From assembly GCA_031425275.1 (NCBI GenBank), contig JANPJA010000057.1, forward strand, positions 1 to 64,000: DNA of 64,000 nt, in the 5' to 3' direction. This stretch comes from JAIVGV01 sp031425275. Lineage in GTDB: Bacteria > Acidobacteriota > Blastocatellia > Pyrinomonadales > Pyrinomonadaceae. The stretch's first letter is position 1. Every line of letters starts with the position of its first letter. Positions 9,807 through 18,989 of the stretch are shown here, one piece after another. Below the pieces are notes generated by a model. The model worked only from the letters and a program-made list of their open reading frames with translations. It was not told the DNA's origin and ran no database searches. The position numbers were made by a program, and so were the translations under genes.

Positions 9807-11054
9807 TTAACTCCTGACGATTTGCTGCTTAGACTTTTCGATCACATCGATAGTCGTTGCGATGGCTTCGCTCAGTTTTCCGAGCGCATATTTTAAGTCG
9901 GCCTCTTTTTCGTCGTTCACTTCCTTCAACACTTGCGCTCGGAGGCGCTGTAGCCCACTCAGAGTCTCGTCACGACCTGCGAAGCCCTTGTCCCACTCAT
10001 TCCCTAAGCTAACCACCGCCTGCCTTCGCGCCTCTCCGCAGCTACCCGTCGCAGCGATTTGCAGCAGAAATGCCCTCGTGTCGGCGTCGGGGGAGAGGCC
10101 GAGGAAGTGCGCCGCTTTCTGCATCGCTTTGACCCGCGTGTCGCGGCAGTAAGTCTGAGGCGCGAAGTGCTTTATCAGGTAACCTACTACGACCTGCCTC
10201 CTATTATCGTCATTAAGATCAGGCTCCAATCGGATAAGGCACACCAGCGCCCCTTCTTGTAGGCGCGCGTCTTTCGATTGCATGTATTTAATTAAGTCAT
10301 CGAACAGCTTCTGCCGCATCCCTGCCTTCTTGGAATCAACATCCTCCAAATGGAATAAGTGGTAGACCACTTCGGCCATGTTTTCGTGCAGGTTATCAAG
10401 TTCGATGCTGAGGGCTTGTCCGATGACCGGTAGTGTCTTATCGCCATGTTCGGCCAACGCCATCAACGCGCCACTCTTTTTCCTGATGTCTCCGTCCAGA
10501 ATCTCGCGGAAGATGTCAGCCCGCAATTTACTCAGATCATCCTCATATTGCCGGGCTTGAGTATTCGCTTGGAGTTGCGAGGCTTCGGCTTGAGTTTTTG
10601 AGGCGTCGGCGAGCACCTTCTGGATGTTTCCTTGTTTCCAAATGACGAAGGCTGTTAAAGCCGCCGCGATGGACGTGAACAGCACCGGAATGAAGTTGAG
10701 GAAACGAACTTTTTTCGTCTCGTCCAGCCTAATATTTAATGGCCTGTCTCCGAGTGTTATCGCAACCGGTAGATTTTCGGCGGGGGGGTTGAGGGTCAGT
10801 CTGAGTGGGGGAATACTCAAATTCTCAGGGAGACTTAAAACGAATTTATCCGGCATCGGGGCCGTCTGAGTGAAGTTTTCCGGTAGCCCAATGGAGATTT
10901 TGTCTTGTATTACGAGCCGCAGGGGTGGGTGGCTCTCATTCATGACTCCGAGGGAGGAGTGAATGTAATCTATATCGGGGAAGCTGTCCCTCTTTGTTTG
11001 GTCAGTCGAAGGTTGCTGCCCGTCATGGCCAGCCCCGAATTCGTCAGTGGTCAT
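9807..11054 (-). CDS. Membrane protein with coiled coil and HEAT-like repeats, unknown function
   Basis: 415 residues. The N-terminal 115 are polar and contain beta-like segments with repeated LPENL/LPENF motifs. One membrane segment lies at about 118-138 (FIPVLFTSIAAALTAFVIW), followed by a coiled coil at about 140-180 rich in A, Q and K. The rest (about 185-400) is helical and reads like HEAT or armadillo repeats (SGALMALAEHGDKTLPVIGQ, LQEGALVCLIRLEPDL, RRQAVVSLGNEWD), which usually bind proteins. A good promoter lies at 11213-11241. It forms an operon with the secreted protein at 9008-9802. I do not recognise a named family. Confidence 0.75.
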   Translation of the reverse strand: MTTDEFGAGHDGQQPSTDQTKRDSFPDIDYIHSSLGVMNESHPPLRLVIQDKISIGLPENFTQTAPMPDKFVLSLPENLSIPPLRLTLNPPAENLPVAITLGDRPLNIRLDETKKVRFLNFIPVLFTSIAAALTAFVIWKQGNIQKVLADASKTQAEASQLQANTQARQYEDDLSKLRADIFREILDGDIRKKSGALMALAEHGDKTLPVIGQALSIELDNLHENMAEVVYHLFHLEDVDSKKAGMRQKLFDDLIKYMQSKDARLQEGALVCLIRLEPDLNDDNRRQVVVGYLIKHFAPQTYCRDTRVKAMQKAAHFLGLSPDADTRAFLLQIAATGSCGEARRQAVVSLGNEWDKGFAGRDETLSGLQRLRAQVLKEVNDEKEADLKYALGKLSEAIATTIDVIEKSKQQIVRS

Positions 11055-11212
11055 TCGGGAGGTATCCTTTGTGAGATGAGGTGGAAGAACCTTTGCCGCG
11101 TTCTGGTAGAGTAAAAGGCGTTTCGTAAGGTGGCGATTTTAGATGGCAGCAGACACGGCGAGGGATTTTCTAACTGCGGCCGTCCAGTGAAGTAACCAAT
11201 CTGAGCCGTAAC

Positions 11213-11241
11213 TAATTACTCCCGTAATTAAGTGTTGTCAA
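11213..11241 (-). promoter_or_regulatory. Sigma70-type promoter for the 9807-11054 operon
   Basis: On the minus strand: perfect TTGACA (11236-11241), a 17-base spacer and TAATTA (11213-11218, four of six). The predicted leader is about 150 bases. The region 11055-11304 is otherwise empty of genes. Confidence 0.6.
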
Positions 11242-11304
11242 GAAAGTTATTCGATTTGCAAGAATTTGCTCCGCTTCGCAGCTAGAACCTGCGGATAATT
11301 TTTC

Positions 11305-11332
11305 TTGCCTTTCTCGCCACCCGCTGTAGAAT
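11305..11332 (+). promoter_or_regulatory. Probable promoter for the 11482 gene
   Basis: TTGCCT (11305-11310), a 16-base spacer and TAGAAT (11327-11332). It lies inside an upstream in-frame extension of the following gene, so it supports the start at 11482 rather than 11305. The rest of 11333-11481 is a probable leader with no gene I can support. Confidence 0.45.
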
Positions 11333-11481
11333 GGCGCGCGCCGGCGTCCTCAACTCCGCTCGCCGGCACTATTCAAGCGGACACTGTGCGGGTACTCACG
11401 CGCGGGCGACTCGGCCCCGTCGCCTCTCACCACCCGGCTCTCAACTCGCCACCACGGGTTGGCGGAAAGCTGCTTCGCACC

Positions 11482-12369
11482 ATGGCAACCACCGGCAAAA
11501 TCAACATCGGACTCTTCGACGGGGCGGGCAATAAGTGGGACGGCCCCGAGGCGGTCGTCACCCTCCGAGACCCGTTCACCAATTCGGATAACAAGAAACC
11601 GAGGAAGGTGGAGGTTCCGCGCGGCAAGCACACCGTCAGCATCAATGATGTCGCCGCCGACGCGGGACAGAGGTACATCGTCTTCGTTGACGCCGACAAG
11701 CATCGCAGCCACGCGGTCTTCCCCGTCAAACCACGCCCCAACGCTGTCACCTCCGTGCGGATGATGCTCATCCGCAACGACCCCGAGCCGGACTTCTCGA
11801 AATTCAACTACAAAAAACTACTCACCCAAGCGCCGGAGTTTCACGACGCGCTGAGTAAGAACATCACCGAGTCAGACCTGCTCGGCCTCGCCAGGACTGA
11901 CGAGAAATTCGGCCTCATCCGCATCGCCTCGCTGCTCAACATCGAGGCCAAGCTGCGCGCCCAGTCGCTCAGACTGGGATCGGGCGGCAGCTACGTCAAG
12001 TTGGTCGAGAAGATCGAATGCTGCGAGCGCGACCGCATCAAGGTTTTCGTCAAGCCGCAGATGCCCGCCCACGTCGCCGAGATGGACACCTTCAGCGAAC
12101 TTAACGAAGACCTGAACGAGTTGAACCACGCGGGCTTCCCCGTCAGCTACAAAGAAAAAGTCCCGTTCGGCAGCCTCCAGCTTTCGTTCGCCAAAACGGC
12201 CGTCACGAAAGGACTGGAGGCCGACATCGACATCGATCTTTTCACCGACATCGGCCACTTCGGCGAAGTGGTCAAGAATAAGATCACCAAGACCAAGACC
12301 GATCCGTTCAGCATCTACGTCCAGCTCTTCGATCAGAACGTCCGCCCGCTCTACACGCTGAAAGTGTAG
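11482..12369 (+). CDS. Conserved-looking protein of unknown function
   Basis: 295 residues, no signal peptide and no membrane segment. The first 95 residues look like a small beta-sandwich (INIGLFDGAGNKWDG, GKHTVSINDVAADAG, RYIVFVDADKHRSH). The middle (about 105-200) is helical. The last 60 residues alternate beta and acidic segments (LEADIDIDLFTDIGHFGEV). Because it lacks an export signal and starts with a beta domain, it may be a cytoplasmic carrier or a cargo of a secretion system, but I have no family to cite. I chose this ATG because a promoter lies upstream inside the longer frame. It lies 83 bases before the giant secreted protein gene. Confidence 0.7.
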   Translation: MATTGKINIGLFDGAGNKWDGPEAVVTLRDPFTNSDNKKPRKVEVPRGKHTVSINDVAADAGQRYIVFVDADKHRSHAVFPVKPRPNAVTSVRMMLIRNDPEPDFSKFNYKKLLTQAPEFHDALSKNITESDLLGLARTDEKFGLIRIASLLNIEAKLRAQSLRLGSGGSYVKLVEKIECCERDRIKVFVKPQMPAHVAEMDTFSELNEDLNELNHAGFPVSYKEKVPFGSLQLSFAKTAVTKGLEADIDIDLFTDIGHFGEVVKNKITKTKTDPFSIYVQLFDQNVRPLYTLKV

Positions 12370-12452
12370 GCCCGCGTCGTCGCGCCGAAAATTCTTAATT
12401 CCCTCACCCGCGCGGGCACACTCACCACCCGGCCGGGGGTAGGAGACCAGCC

Positions 12453-15400
12453 GTGCCTCACACTCACCTGAGGCTGACTGCGGCAATCCTCAACGCCGCT
12501 CTCGCCTGTGGCCTCGCGTTCAACTCCGCGCGCACTCAAAACAGCGCGCCGCGCCGCCTGACAATCACACCGGCCCACGCCACGAACCTGAACCCGTCGC
12601 TTAGCGGCGACGGCCTGCGCGCCGCTTTTGAATCGACGGATGACCAGACCGGCGCGGGCGGCTCTCCGCAATTACGCGCTTTCCTCGCTGACTTATCCGG
12701 CGACCCACCCGCACTCGTTCAAATCGCCGCCTCGCGCGCGCCCTCCGCCGCCCTCTCGCAGGACGGCTCGCGCGTCGTCTTCGCGAGCGCCGAAGATTTG
12801 ACGGGCGGGAACCCCGACCGCAACTCCGAAATATTTTATTTCGACGGTACGGCCCTCAGCCAATTTACCGCGACAACGCCGGAAGACGCGGCCACGCGCA
12901 CCCGCGATGGTAACTTCCAGCCGACCCTCTCCGACGACGCTCAGTTCGTCGCCTTCTCATCGAACCGCGACCTCGCCGGCTCAAATTCTGACAGTAACTT
13001 TGAAATCTTCGTCTATGACACGGCCGCTCGCGGCTTCACACAGATCACAAACACCGCCGGTGTGGTGGGCGCGACCGGCGCGAAGTTGAGCGGAGGCGGC
13101 ACGCACGTCGCCTACGTTCGTGACGGCGCGTTAAGTGGTTCAGCCGACGAAACTCGCCGCAATCTGATTCTCTTCGACCGACGCTCGAACAGCGGACGCA
13201 TGATTGTTGAAGACACGCCGGGCCTCGCACTGTCGCCGGGCCGCGCCGTCAGCGACGACGGCACGCGCGTCGCCTATGCTGCGGAGGATGCGGCGGGCGC
13301 AAGTCAGGTGTTCATCTTCGACGGGCGCAACGAGGTGACGCGCCGACTCACGTCTCTCGGCACGCGGGCCGCGGACGTGCCGCTTCATCCCACGATCAGC
13401 GGCGACGGCTCGCGCGTCGCATTCGCCACGCGCCGCACCGTCTTCTCCGGCGAGCCGAGCGGGGGCGTCGATCTTTTCCTTTTTGATCTGCCGAACAATA
13501 AGCTCACGCGCGTGACGGACGCGACATCGCGGGCCACCGCCGAAGTCGTCTCGTCGCTCGACGACGCAGGCTCTGTCGTCGCGTTCAACTTCCCGCGCGT
13601 CCTGATTGACCCGTCAGTGCCGGACGAGTTCGCCAACACCTCCGAGATTTTCCTCGCGCGACTCAGCGGGCGGCTTCCCTTCTCGACTGATCTCGAAATC
13701 CTAAACGGAGCATCGTTAGCCCGTGCGGCCGATAAACCCCTCGCGCCCGGCCAAATCGTCATCGCGCGCGGCGGGAATCTCGCGCTCGTCTCGGCCCGCG
13801 CCCTCCCCGCCGCAGACAAATCTTTCCCGCGTGCCTTCAAGGGTGCAGTCGTCACCGTCAACCATCGCCCCGCGCAAATTTTTTACGTCTCACCAACTCA
13901 AATTAACTTTCAAATCCCGGACGAGACCGAGGCCGGGGTAGCCCAAGTAGTCGTCCGTAACCACGAAGGCTACGAGTCGCGCACCGAAGTCCGCATCGCC
14001 CCTGCCGCGCCCGGCGTCTTCACCGAGAGCGGCGACGGGCGCGGGGCGGCCATCGCCCTCGATGCCGCCTACCAACTCCGCGGCCCGTTCGACCCGGCGG
14101 GAGCAGAGAACACGCCGCGCCGCCTGTCAATTTTCTCGACGGGCCTGCGCCATGCGCGCACCGTCTCGGTCACGGCCGCCGGCTTCACTTTGCCCGTCGA
14201 GACGATTGTCGCTTCACCCGACTTGCCCGGACTAGATGAAATCCACGTCCTGCTGACACCACGGCTCGCGGGTGCGGGTGTCGTGCCGTTGGTGATCACC
14301 GCCGACGGGCAAACGAGTAACGCCACGACGCTTCACTTTGTCGGCTCGCGCCGCCCCGCGCGCCTCGTGCTCACTCCGCCCGACGCCGCGCTCGGCGTCG
14401 GCCGATCTTTGCGCTACTCCGCCGCCGTCTTCGACGCGGACGGATTCGAGATCAACGGCGCGCCGATCACTTTCACATCCACCGACTCAACCGTCGCGTC
14501 GGTCGATACGAACGGACTGACGCGCGGCCTCCGGGCCGGCGTCGCCACGATCCGCGCCGCTTCAGGAGACGTTGACGCGACTTCGAGGCTGCGCGTCCAC
14601 GACCTCTCGCTTGTCATCAATGAAGCGCTCGCCGACCCGCCAGACGGCGCGGACGGCGACGCCAACCGCGACGGCACACGCAACTCTTCGCAAGATGAGT
14701 TTGTCGAGATCGTCAACGCGGCAGCGGCCGACATCGATCTCGGAGGTTACACTCTCGCCACACGCGCACCCGGCGGCGCGCAAACGACCAGACACATATT
14801 CGCGGCCGGCAGCGTTCTCGCTCCCGGCACGTCCGCCGTCGTCTTCGGCGGCGCGACCCAGTCCACTCTCAACCCACGCGACCCGGCATTCGGCGGTGCG
14901 TTCGTCACGACGGCTTCAACCGGCGGTTTGTCGCTCGTAAACGGCGGCGCGACGATCACCCTGTTCGATCCATCCGGCGCGTTCGTCGAAGAACTATCTT
15001 ACGGAGACTCAGGAGGCCCGGAAGGTGATCGCAACCAGTCCCTTACGCGCGCGCCAGACGTGGCGGGCGATTTCGCGCCGCACTTGACAGCCGCGCCCGC
15101 CCCGCCCCGCGCCTACTCGCCCGGCACGAAGTTGGACGGGATGCCGTTTCTGCCAACTGCGCCCATTGCGCGGATCGAGATCACCCCTGCCACTGCTTCC
15201 GTCGAGGTCGGCCGCAACCGACAATTCAACGCGCGCGCGTTCGCTCCTGACGGGCGCGAGCTACAAGGCATCATCTTCCATTGGATATCGAGCGACGCGA
15301 CGGTCGCAACCATTGACGCGAGTGGACACGCACGCGCTCTCAAGTCGGGCACGACGGGTATCGTCGCGCGTGCGCGGGGCGTCGAGTCTCCTTCCGCCTC

Positions 15401-17744
15401 GTTAACAATTGTGACGCCGCCGGCGCGCGTGGTGCGCGTCGAAGTCTCTCCGTCAGCCGTCAGCGTTAACCGCGGCGGCTCGCAGTTGTTGACGGGCCGT
15501 GCCTTCGACCGCGACGGCCAAATCGTTTCGGACGCGGTTTTCAGTTGGGGAACGAGCAACGCATCAATCGCGACGATTGATGCGAGCGGCCTCGCTCGGG
15601 CCGTGGGCTTCGGGCGCGTGACGTTGTCGGCATCCACCCCGGACGGCGCGGGCGGGACTGTCGGCGCGGCGGCGACCCTCGACGTGCTGTTGCCGCTCGT
15701 GCTCAACGAACTGCTCGCGGACGTGCCGCCCGACGACCCGGCAACGGCCGCCGTCGAAGGCGATGCGAACCGTGACGGGGTGCGCCGTTCGGATGACGAT
15801 GAGTTCGTCGAGCTGTTGAATGTTTCAACCGCGCCAGTCGATCTCACCGGCCTGATCCTCTCGGACTCGTCGAACGTTCGCTTCACTTTCCCCGCGGGCG
15901 CGACGCTCGCGCCGGGCCGCGCCGTCGTGGTCTTCGGCGGAGGCGATGCGCCGCCCCACGATCCAAACTTCGGCGACGCGCTCGTCTTCACTGCCTCCGC
16001 GCTCGGACTCAACGACGGCGGCGACACATTGAATCTCAAACTCACCGTCGGTAACGACGACGTGACAATCCTGTCGCAAGGTTACGGCACGCAGGGCGGC
16101 CCGCCCGCTCCCAACAATGCCTCGCTCACGCGCTCGCCGGACGGCGAAGTCAACTCAGCGGGCGGCGGCCTCGTCGCGCACACCTCGGCGCATAATGCGT
16201 CGGGCCGCTTCTTTTCACCCGGCACGCGCGCCGACGGCACTCCCTTCGGCTCGGCAACCCTCACTCGGATCGCCATCTCGCCGCCCGCCGCGACCCTCGA
16301 CATAAATGCCACCCGCGTCTTTACGGCGACGGCTTACGCCGAATCAGGCGGCGCGGAGTTAGCGATTAATAACGTCTCATTTATTTGGGACGTGAGCGAC
16401 ACGTCGAAGGCTTCGCTCGCGCCGACGACCGGTCAGTCAACTTTGCTCACCGCCCTCGACGACGGAACGCTGACACTTCGCGCACGCTCCGGCGGCCGCG
16501 AGGCAACGGCTAGCATCACCATCAAAGCGCCCCCGCCCGTCCTCACGCGCGTCGAACTGTCGCCCGTGTCCGCGAGTATGATTGTCGGCGAGTCACGACA
16601 GTTCAACGCGCGGGCTTTGGATCAATACGGCCAACTATTACCCGTCGAGTCGTTCGACTTCACTTCTAACGCGACGGAGAAAGCGACGGTCTCTGCCGTC
16701 AGTTTCACAACCGGCAGTTTTGAAGCCGTCGCGACCGTGACGGCCCGCGCGGCGGGTGCGGCGCAACTAACGGCCGTCGCCACCGACGGCCCGCGTGGCG
16801 TCACGAGCAACACGGCGACCGTCGCCGTCAACAATCCGCCGCGCGTCGTCACACGCATCAACGTCACGCCAACTTCCGCCACGCTCGGCGTCGCCATGAC
16901 GGGGCAGTTCACGGCGCGGGCCTTCGACCAAAACGATCAGGAGATGAGTAACGTCGCCTTCAACTGGGCGACGAGTGACGCGAACGTGGCCTCAATCGAC
17001 GCGGGCGGGTTGGCGACCGCACACAACCCCGGCGCGGCGCAGATTCGCGCCAACGCGGGGACGGTCGCCAGCCCGCCCGCCGGGTTGAGCGTCACCGCGC
17101 CGCCCGTCCCCGCCGCCGGTCAGGTCGTCCTCAACGAAGCGCTCACCGCCTTCTCCTCATCGACCACGCAGACCCGCGCCGACTTCGTCGAGCTATACAA
17201 CCTGACCGACCGCACGCTCGACATCAGCGGACTTGTCATCTCTTTCCGCCCCGGCGGCAACACGAGCATCGTCCGCACGATCACCCTGCCCGGCGCGGCC
17301 GGCAGCGACACGCTACGCATCCGCCCGCGCGGCTACTTCCTCATCATCAACGGGACGCAGACCTTCGGCGCATCAATCTCGACCCTCGACGGCCGACCCG
17401 ACGGCTTCGACGCGAGCAGGTCGGCCACCGACATTGTCGCGGGCGTCGGCGTGGCTTCGACGTGTGCCGGCACGGCGAACTGTTTTGATCTCAACGGCAC
17501 GAGCGGCGGCATCAAGATCGAGATCGGCGTCGTCAAGCTCGACGGCCTGAGTTACCAGAGCGGCGCGACTCCCCCGGCCGCCCCGTTCAGCTCATACGGC
17601 GAAGGTTCGATCCTGATCTACACGAGCGGCGCGACGAACGATCTTATTCGCACTCCGAACGCCGCCGACTCCAACAACAACGCCACCGACTTCAAACGCA
17701 ACGGCACGACCGGGAGCGTCACGCCCAAGGCGGCTAACCCTTGA
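12453..17744 (+). CDS. Giant secreted multidomain protein: beta-propeller, TIGR03437-like, BIG2 and lamin-tail domains
   Basis: 1763 residues, exported (hydrophobic stretch about 8-26). Domains in order: TolB/PD40-like propeller repeats at about 40-400 (SRVVFASAEDLT, DDAQFVAFSSNRDL, DDGTRVAYAAEDA); a TIGR03437-like module common in Acidobacteria at about 410-635 (LNGASLARA, LAPGQIVIARGGNLA, QINFQIPDE); a bacterial Ig-like BIG2 domain at about 640-712; a lamin-tail (LTD) domain at about 715-870 (VINEALADPPDG, DEFVEIVN); two BIG2 domains at about 900-1075; a second LTD at about 1085-1235; three BIG2 domains at about 1265-1535; a third LTD at about 1540-1763. The start is GTG with AGGAG upstream. 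LTD and BIG2 domains usually mediate surface contacts, so an adhesive or extracellular structural role is inferred. No sorting tail is obvious. Confidence 0.88.
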   Translation: MPHTHLRLTAAILNAALACGLAFNSARTQNSAPRRLTITPAHATNLNPSLSGDGLRAAFESTDDQTGAGGSPQLRAFLADLSGDPPALVQIAASRAPSAALSQDGSRVVFASAEDLTGGNPDRNSEIFYFDGTALSQFTATTPEDAATRTRDGNFQPTLSDDAQFVAFSSNRDLAGSNSDSNFEIFVYDTAARGFTQITNTAGVVGATGAKLSGGGTHVAYVRDGALSGSADETRRNLILFDRRSNSGRMIVEDTPGLALSPGRAVSDDGTRVAYAAEDAAGASQVFIFDGRNEVTRRLTSLGTRAADVPLHPTISGDGSRVAFATRRTVFSGEPSGGVDLFLFDLPNNKLTRVTDATSRATAEVVSSLDDAGSVVAFNFPRVLIDPSVPDEFANTSEIFLARLSGRLPFSTDLEILNGASLARAADKPLAPGQIVIARGGNLALVSARALPAADKSFPRAFKGAVVTVNHRPAQIFYVSPTQINFQIPDETEAGVAQVVVRNHEGYESRTEVRIAPAAPGVFTESGDGRGAAIALDAAYQLRGPFDPAGAENTPRRLSIFSTGLRHARTVSVTAAGFTLPVETIVASPDLPGLDEIHVLLTPRLAGAGVVPLVITADGQTSNATTLHFVGSRRPARLVLTPPDAALGVGRSLRYSAAVFDADGFEINGAPITFTSTDSTVASVDTNGLTRGLRAGVATIRAASGDVDATSRLRVHDLSLVINEALADPPDGADGDANRDGTRNSSQDEFVEIVNAAAADIDLGGYTLATRAPGGAQTTRHIFAAGSVLAPGTSAVVFGGATQSTLNPRDPAFGGAFVTTASTGGLSLVNGGATITLFDPSGAFVEELSYGDSGGPEGDRNQSLTRAPDVAGDFAPHLTAAPAPPRAYSPGTKLDGMPFLPTAPIARIEITPATASVEVGRNRQFNARAFAPDGRELQGIIFHWISSDATVATIDASGHARALKSGTTGIVARARGVESPSASLTIVTPPARVVRVEVSPSAVSVNRGGSQLLTGRAFDRDGQIVSDAVFSWGTSNASIATIDASGLARAVGFGRVTLSASTPDGAGGTVGAAATLDVLLPLVLNELLADVPPDDPATAAVEGDANRDGVRRSDDDEFVELLNVSTAPVDLTGLILSDSSNVRFTFPAGATLAPGRAVVVFGGGDAPPHDPNFGDALVFTASALGLNDGGDTLNLKLTVGNDDVTILSQGYGTQGGPPAPNNASLTRSPDGEVNSAGGGLVAHTSAHNASGRFFSPGTRADGTPFGSATLTRIAISPPAATLDINATRVFTATAYAESGGAELAINNVSFIWDVSDTSKASLAPTTGQSTLLTALDDGTLTLRARSGGREATASITIKAPPPVLTRVELSPVSASMIVGESRQFNARALDQYGQLLPVESFDFTSNATEKATVSAVSFTTGSFEAVATVTARAAGAAQLTAVATDGPRGVTSNTATVAVNNPPRVVTRINVTPTSATLGVAMTGQFTARAFDQNDQEMSNVAFNWATSDANVASIDAGGLATAHNPGAAQIRANAGTVASPPAGLSVTAPPVPAAGQVVLNEALTAFSSSTTQTRADFVELYNLTDRTLDISGLVISFRPGGNTSIVRTITLPGAAGSDTLRIRPRGYFLIINGTQTFGASISTLDGRPDGFDASRSATDIVAGVGVASTCAGTANCFDLNGTSGGIKIEIGVVKLDGLSYQSGATPPAAPFSSYGEGSILIYTSGATNDLIRTPNAADSNNNATDFKRNGTTGSVTPKAANP

Positions 17745-17750
17745 ACGGCC

Positions 17751-17863
17751 GTCAACGGTAAACCGTGACGGGTGACGGGAGAGGACAACCTCTTTCCCGT
17801 CACCCGTCACGGTTCACCCGTCACGGCCTTTCCCCTGTCACCCGTCACGGTTTACTTGTTACG
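17751..17863. repeat. Palindromic intergenic repeat, family B, between convergent genes
   Basis: Words accgtgacgggtgacggg and cccgtcacccgtcacggtt face each other, and the right arm is repeated a second and third time. Related copies lie at 25379-25454, 38946-39018 and 59033-59109. It lies exactly between two convergent genes and could act as a bidirectional hairpin. Confidence 0.8.
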
Positions 17864-17867
17864 GATT

Positions 17868-18659
17868 TTATTTGATGACGCCGTGGAGCGGGCTTGACGC
17901 GCTGGCGTATAGGCGGCGGGGCATTCGACCGGCGAGGTAGGCGTGGCGGCCGGCCTCGATGGCGAGACGCATGGCCGTCGCCATCCGCACCGAATCGCGG
18001 GCCTCGGCGATGGCCGTGTTCATCAGCACGGCGTCCGCGCCCAGTTCCATCGCGATGGCCGCGTCGCTGGCCGTCCCCACTCCCGCGTCAACGATGATCG
18101 TCGCGGCGGGCAACTGCTCGCGCATGATCGCGAGGTTAGCGGGATTCTGCACGCCGAGACCGCTGCCGATGGGCGCGGCCAGCGGCATCACGGCGGCGCA
18201 GCCCGCGTCGAGCAGCTTTTTCGCCATGATGAGATCGTCCGAGAAGTACGGCAGCACGACGAAGCCCTCGCGGACGAGTATCCGGGCGGCTTCGAGCGTC
18301 TGCTCGTTGTCCGGGAAAAGCGTCGTCTGGTCGCCGATGACTTCGAGCTTGATGAAGTCCGTGTTCAAAGCTTCGCGCGCGAGCCGCGCCGTGCGCACCG
18401 CCTCCTCGGCCGTGTAGCAGCCCGCAGTGTTCGGCAGAATCGCGAGCGACGGATCGAGATGATCGAGGAAAGACTCGGCGCTCCGATCGAGCGGCACGCG
18501 CCTGACCGCCACCGTCACCATCTCCGCGCCCGAAGCGGCGTGCGCCCGCTTCATCTCGTCGAAGCTGCGATACTTCCCCGTCCCGATGATCAGGCGCGAG
18601 GCGAACACGCGCCCGGCGATTTCGAGTTGCTCGGTTTGTGTTGAGGCGACAGTTGACAT
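17868..18659 (-). CDS. thiG: Thiazole synthase ThiG
   Basis: Condenses deoxyxylulose 5-phosphate, dehydroglycine and the sulfur of ThiS-thiocarboxylate into the thiazole phosphate of thiamine. 263 residues, a normal length. Conserved features: GTGKY near 26-30, PNTAGC near 76-81, the Schiff-base lysine in KLEVIGD (K104), VLPYFSDD, the phosphate-binding segment VMPLAAPIGSGLG and VDAGVGTASDAA. The thiamine sulfur carrier gene thiS is on the same strand but 3.5 kb upstream, separated by two unrelated genes. No thiE, thiF or thiH is visible in the window. Confidence 0.95.
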   Translation of the reverse strand: MSTVASTQTEQLEIAGRVFASRLIIGTGKYRSFDEMKRAHAASGAEMVTVAVRRVPLDRSAESFLDHLDPSLAILPNTAGCYTAEEAVRTARLAREALNTDFIKLEVIGDQTTLFPDNEQTLEAARILVREGFVVLPYFSDDLIMAKKLLDAGCAAVMPLAAPIGSGLGVQNPANLAIMREQLPAATIIVDAGVGTASDAAIAMELGADAVLMNTAIAEARDSVRMATAMRLAIEAGRHAYLAGRMPRRLYASASSPLHGVIK

Positions 18660-18693
18660 GGATGATGACGGTTCTTTCTTCGGCTTTCAATCG

Positions 18694-18724
18694 AGTATCA
18701 CACAGTTTAATTCTCACGTTTCAA
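18694..18724 (-). promoter_or_regulatory. Candidate promoter for thiG
   Basis: On the minus strand TTGAAA (18719-18724), a 19-base spacer and GATACT (18694-18699) preceded by TG in the extended -10 position. The spacer is long, so confidence is moderate. I see no TPP riboswitch signature in the short leader. Confidence 0.35.
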
Positions 18725-18772
18725 AACCGCCAGCACCCGACGCGCGCCGTGAGAGTTACCGTCCCTGATAAC

Positions 18773-18909
18773 TGTAGGGGCGGGGCTTGTCCCTGCCCGT
18801 TGAGCGCGCCAGCGCGAACAACGAATCGCAACCATCGGCGTCGAATGCCGGACGATCTTATGAGCGACCTCGTGGTCGCTTGCGGGCAGGGACAAGCCCT
18901 GCCCCTACA
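18773..18909. repeat. Long inverted repeat, family E
   Basis: The left arm begins gtaggggcggggcttgtccc and the right arm ends gggacaagccctgcccctac: about 25 bp nearly perfect, around an 85-base core. Nothing else is coded in 18660-18989 except the thiG promoter candidate and the terminator at 18925. Confidence 0.85.
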
Positions 18910-18924
18910 AATTTGATGTTTCGT

Positions 18925-18949
18925 AAAAGGCGAAGCGGCAGCCGCTTCG
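18925..18949 (-). terminator. Terminator hairpin downstream of the SPFH gene
   Basis: On the minus strand the arms 18941-18949 and 18931-18939 (cgaagcggc type) pair nearly end to end, followed by CCTTTT. It lies about 40 bases after the stop codon at 18990. Confidence 0.5.
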
Positions 18950-18989
18950 GGACGGCTACCGCTCCATTCACTCCACCGATGCGTTGCGC

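Noticed and set aside
11305..11481. Upstream start for the 11482 gene
   Set aside because: A promoter-like pair lies inside the extension, and its first 59 residues lack any domain.
11391..12452. Similar leaders before the 11482 and 12453 genes (cgcgggc..ctcaccacccgg)
   Set aside because: Shared words are short and GC-rich; alignment is not convincing as a duplication.
18660..18693. TPP riboswitch before thiG
   Set aside because: The leader is too short and lacks the conserved CUGAGA-type core.
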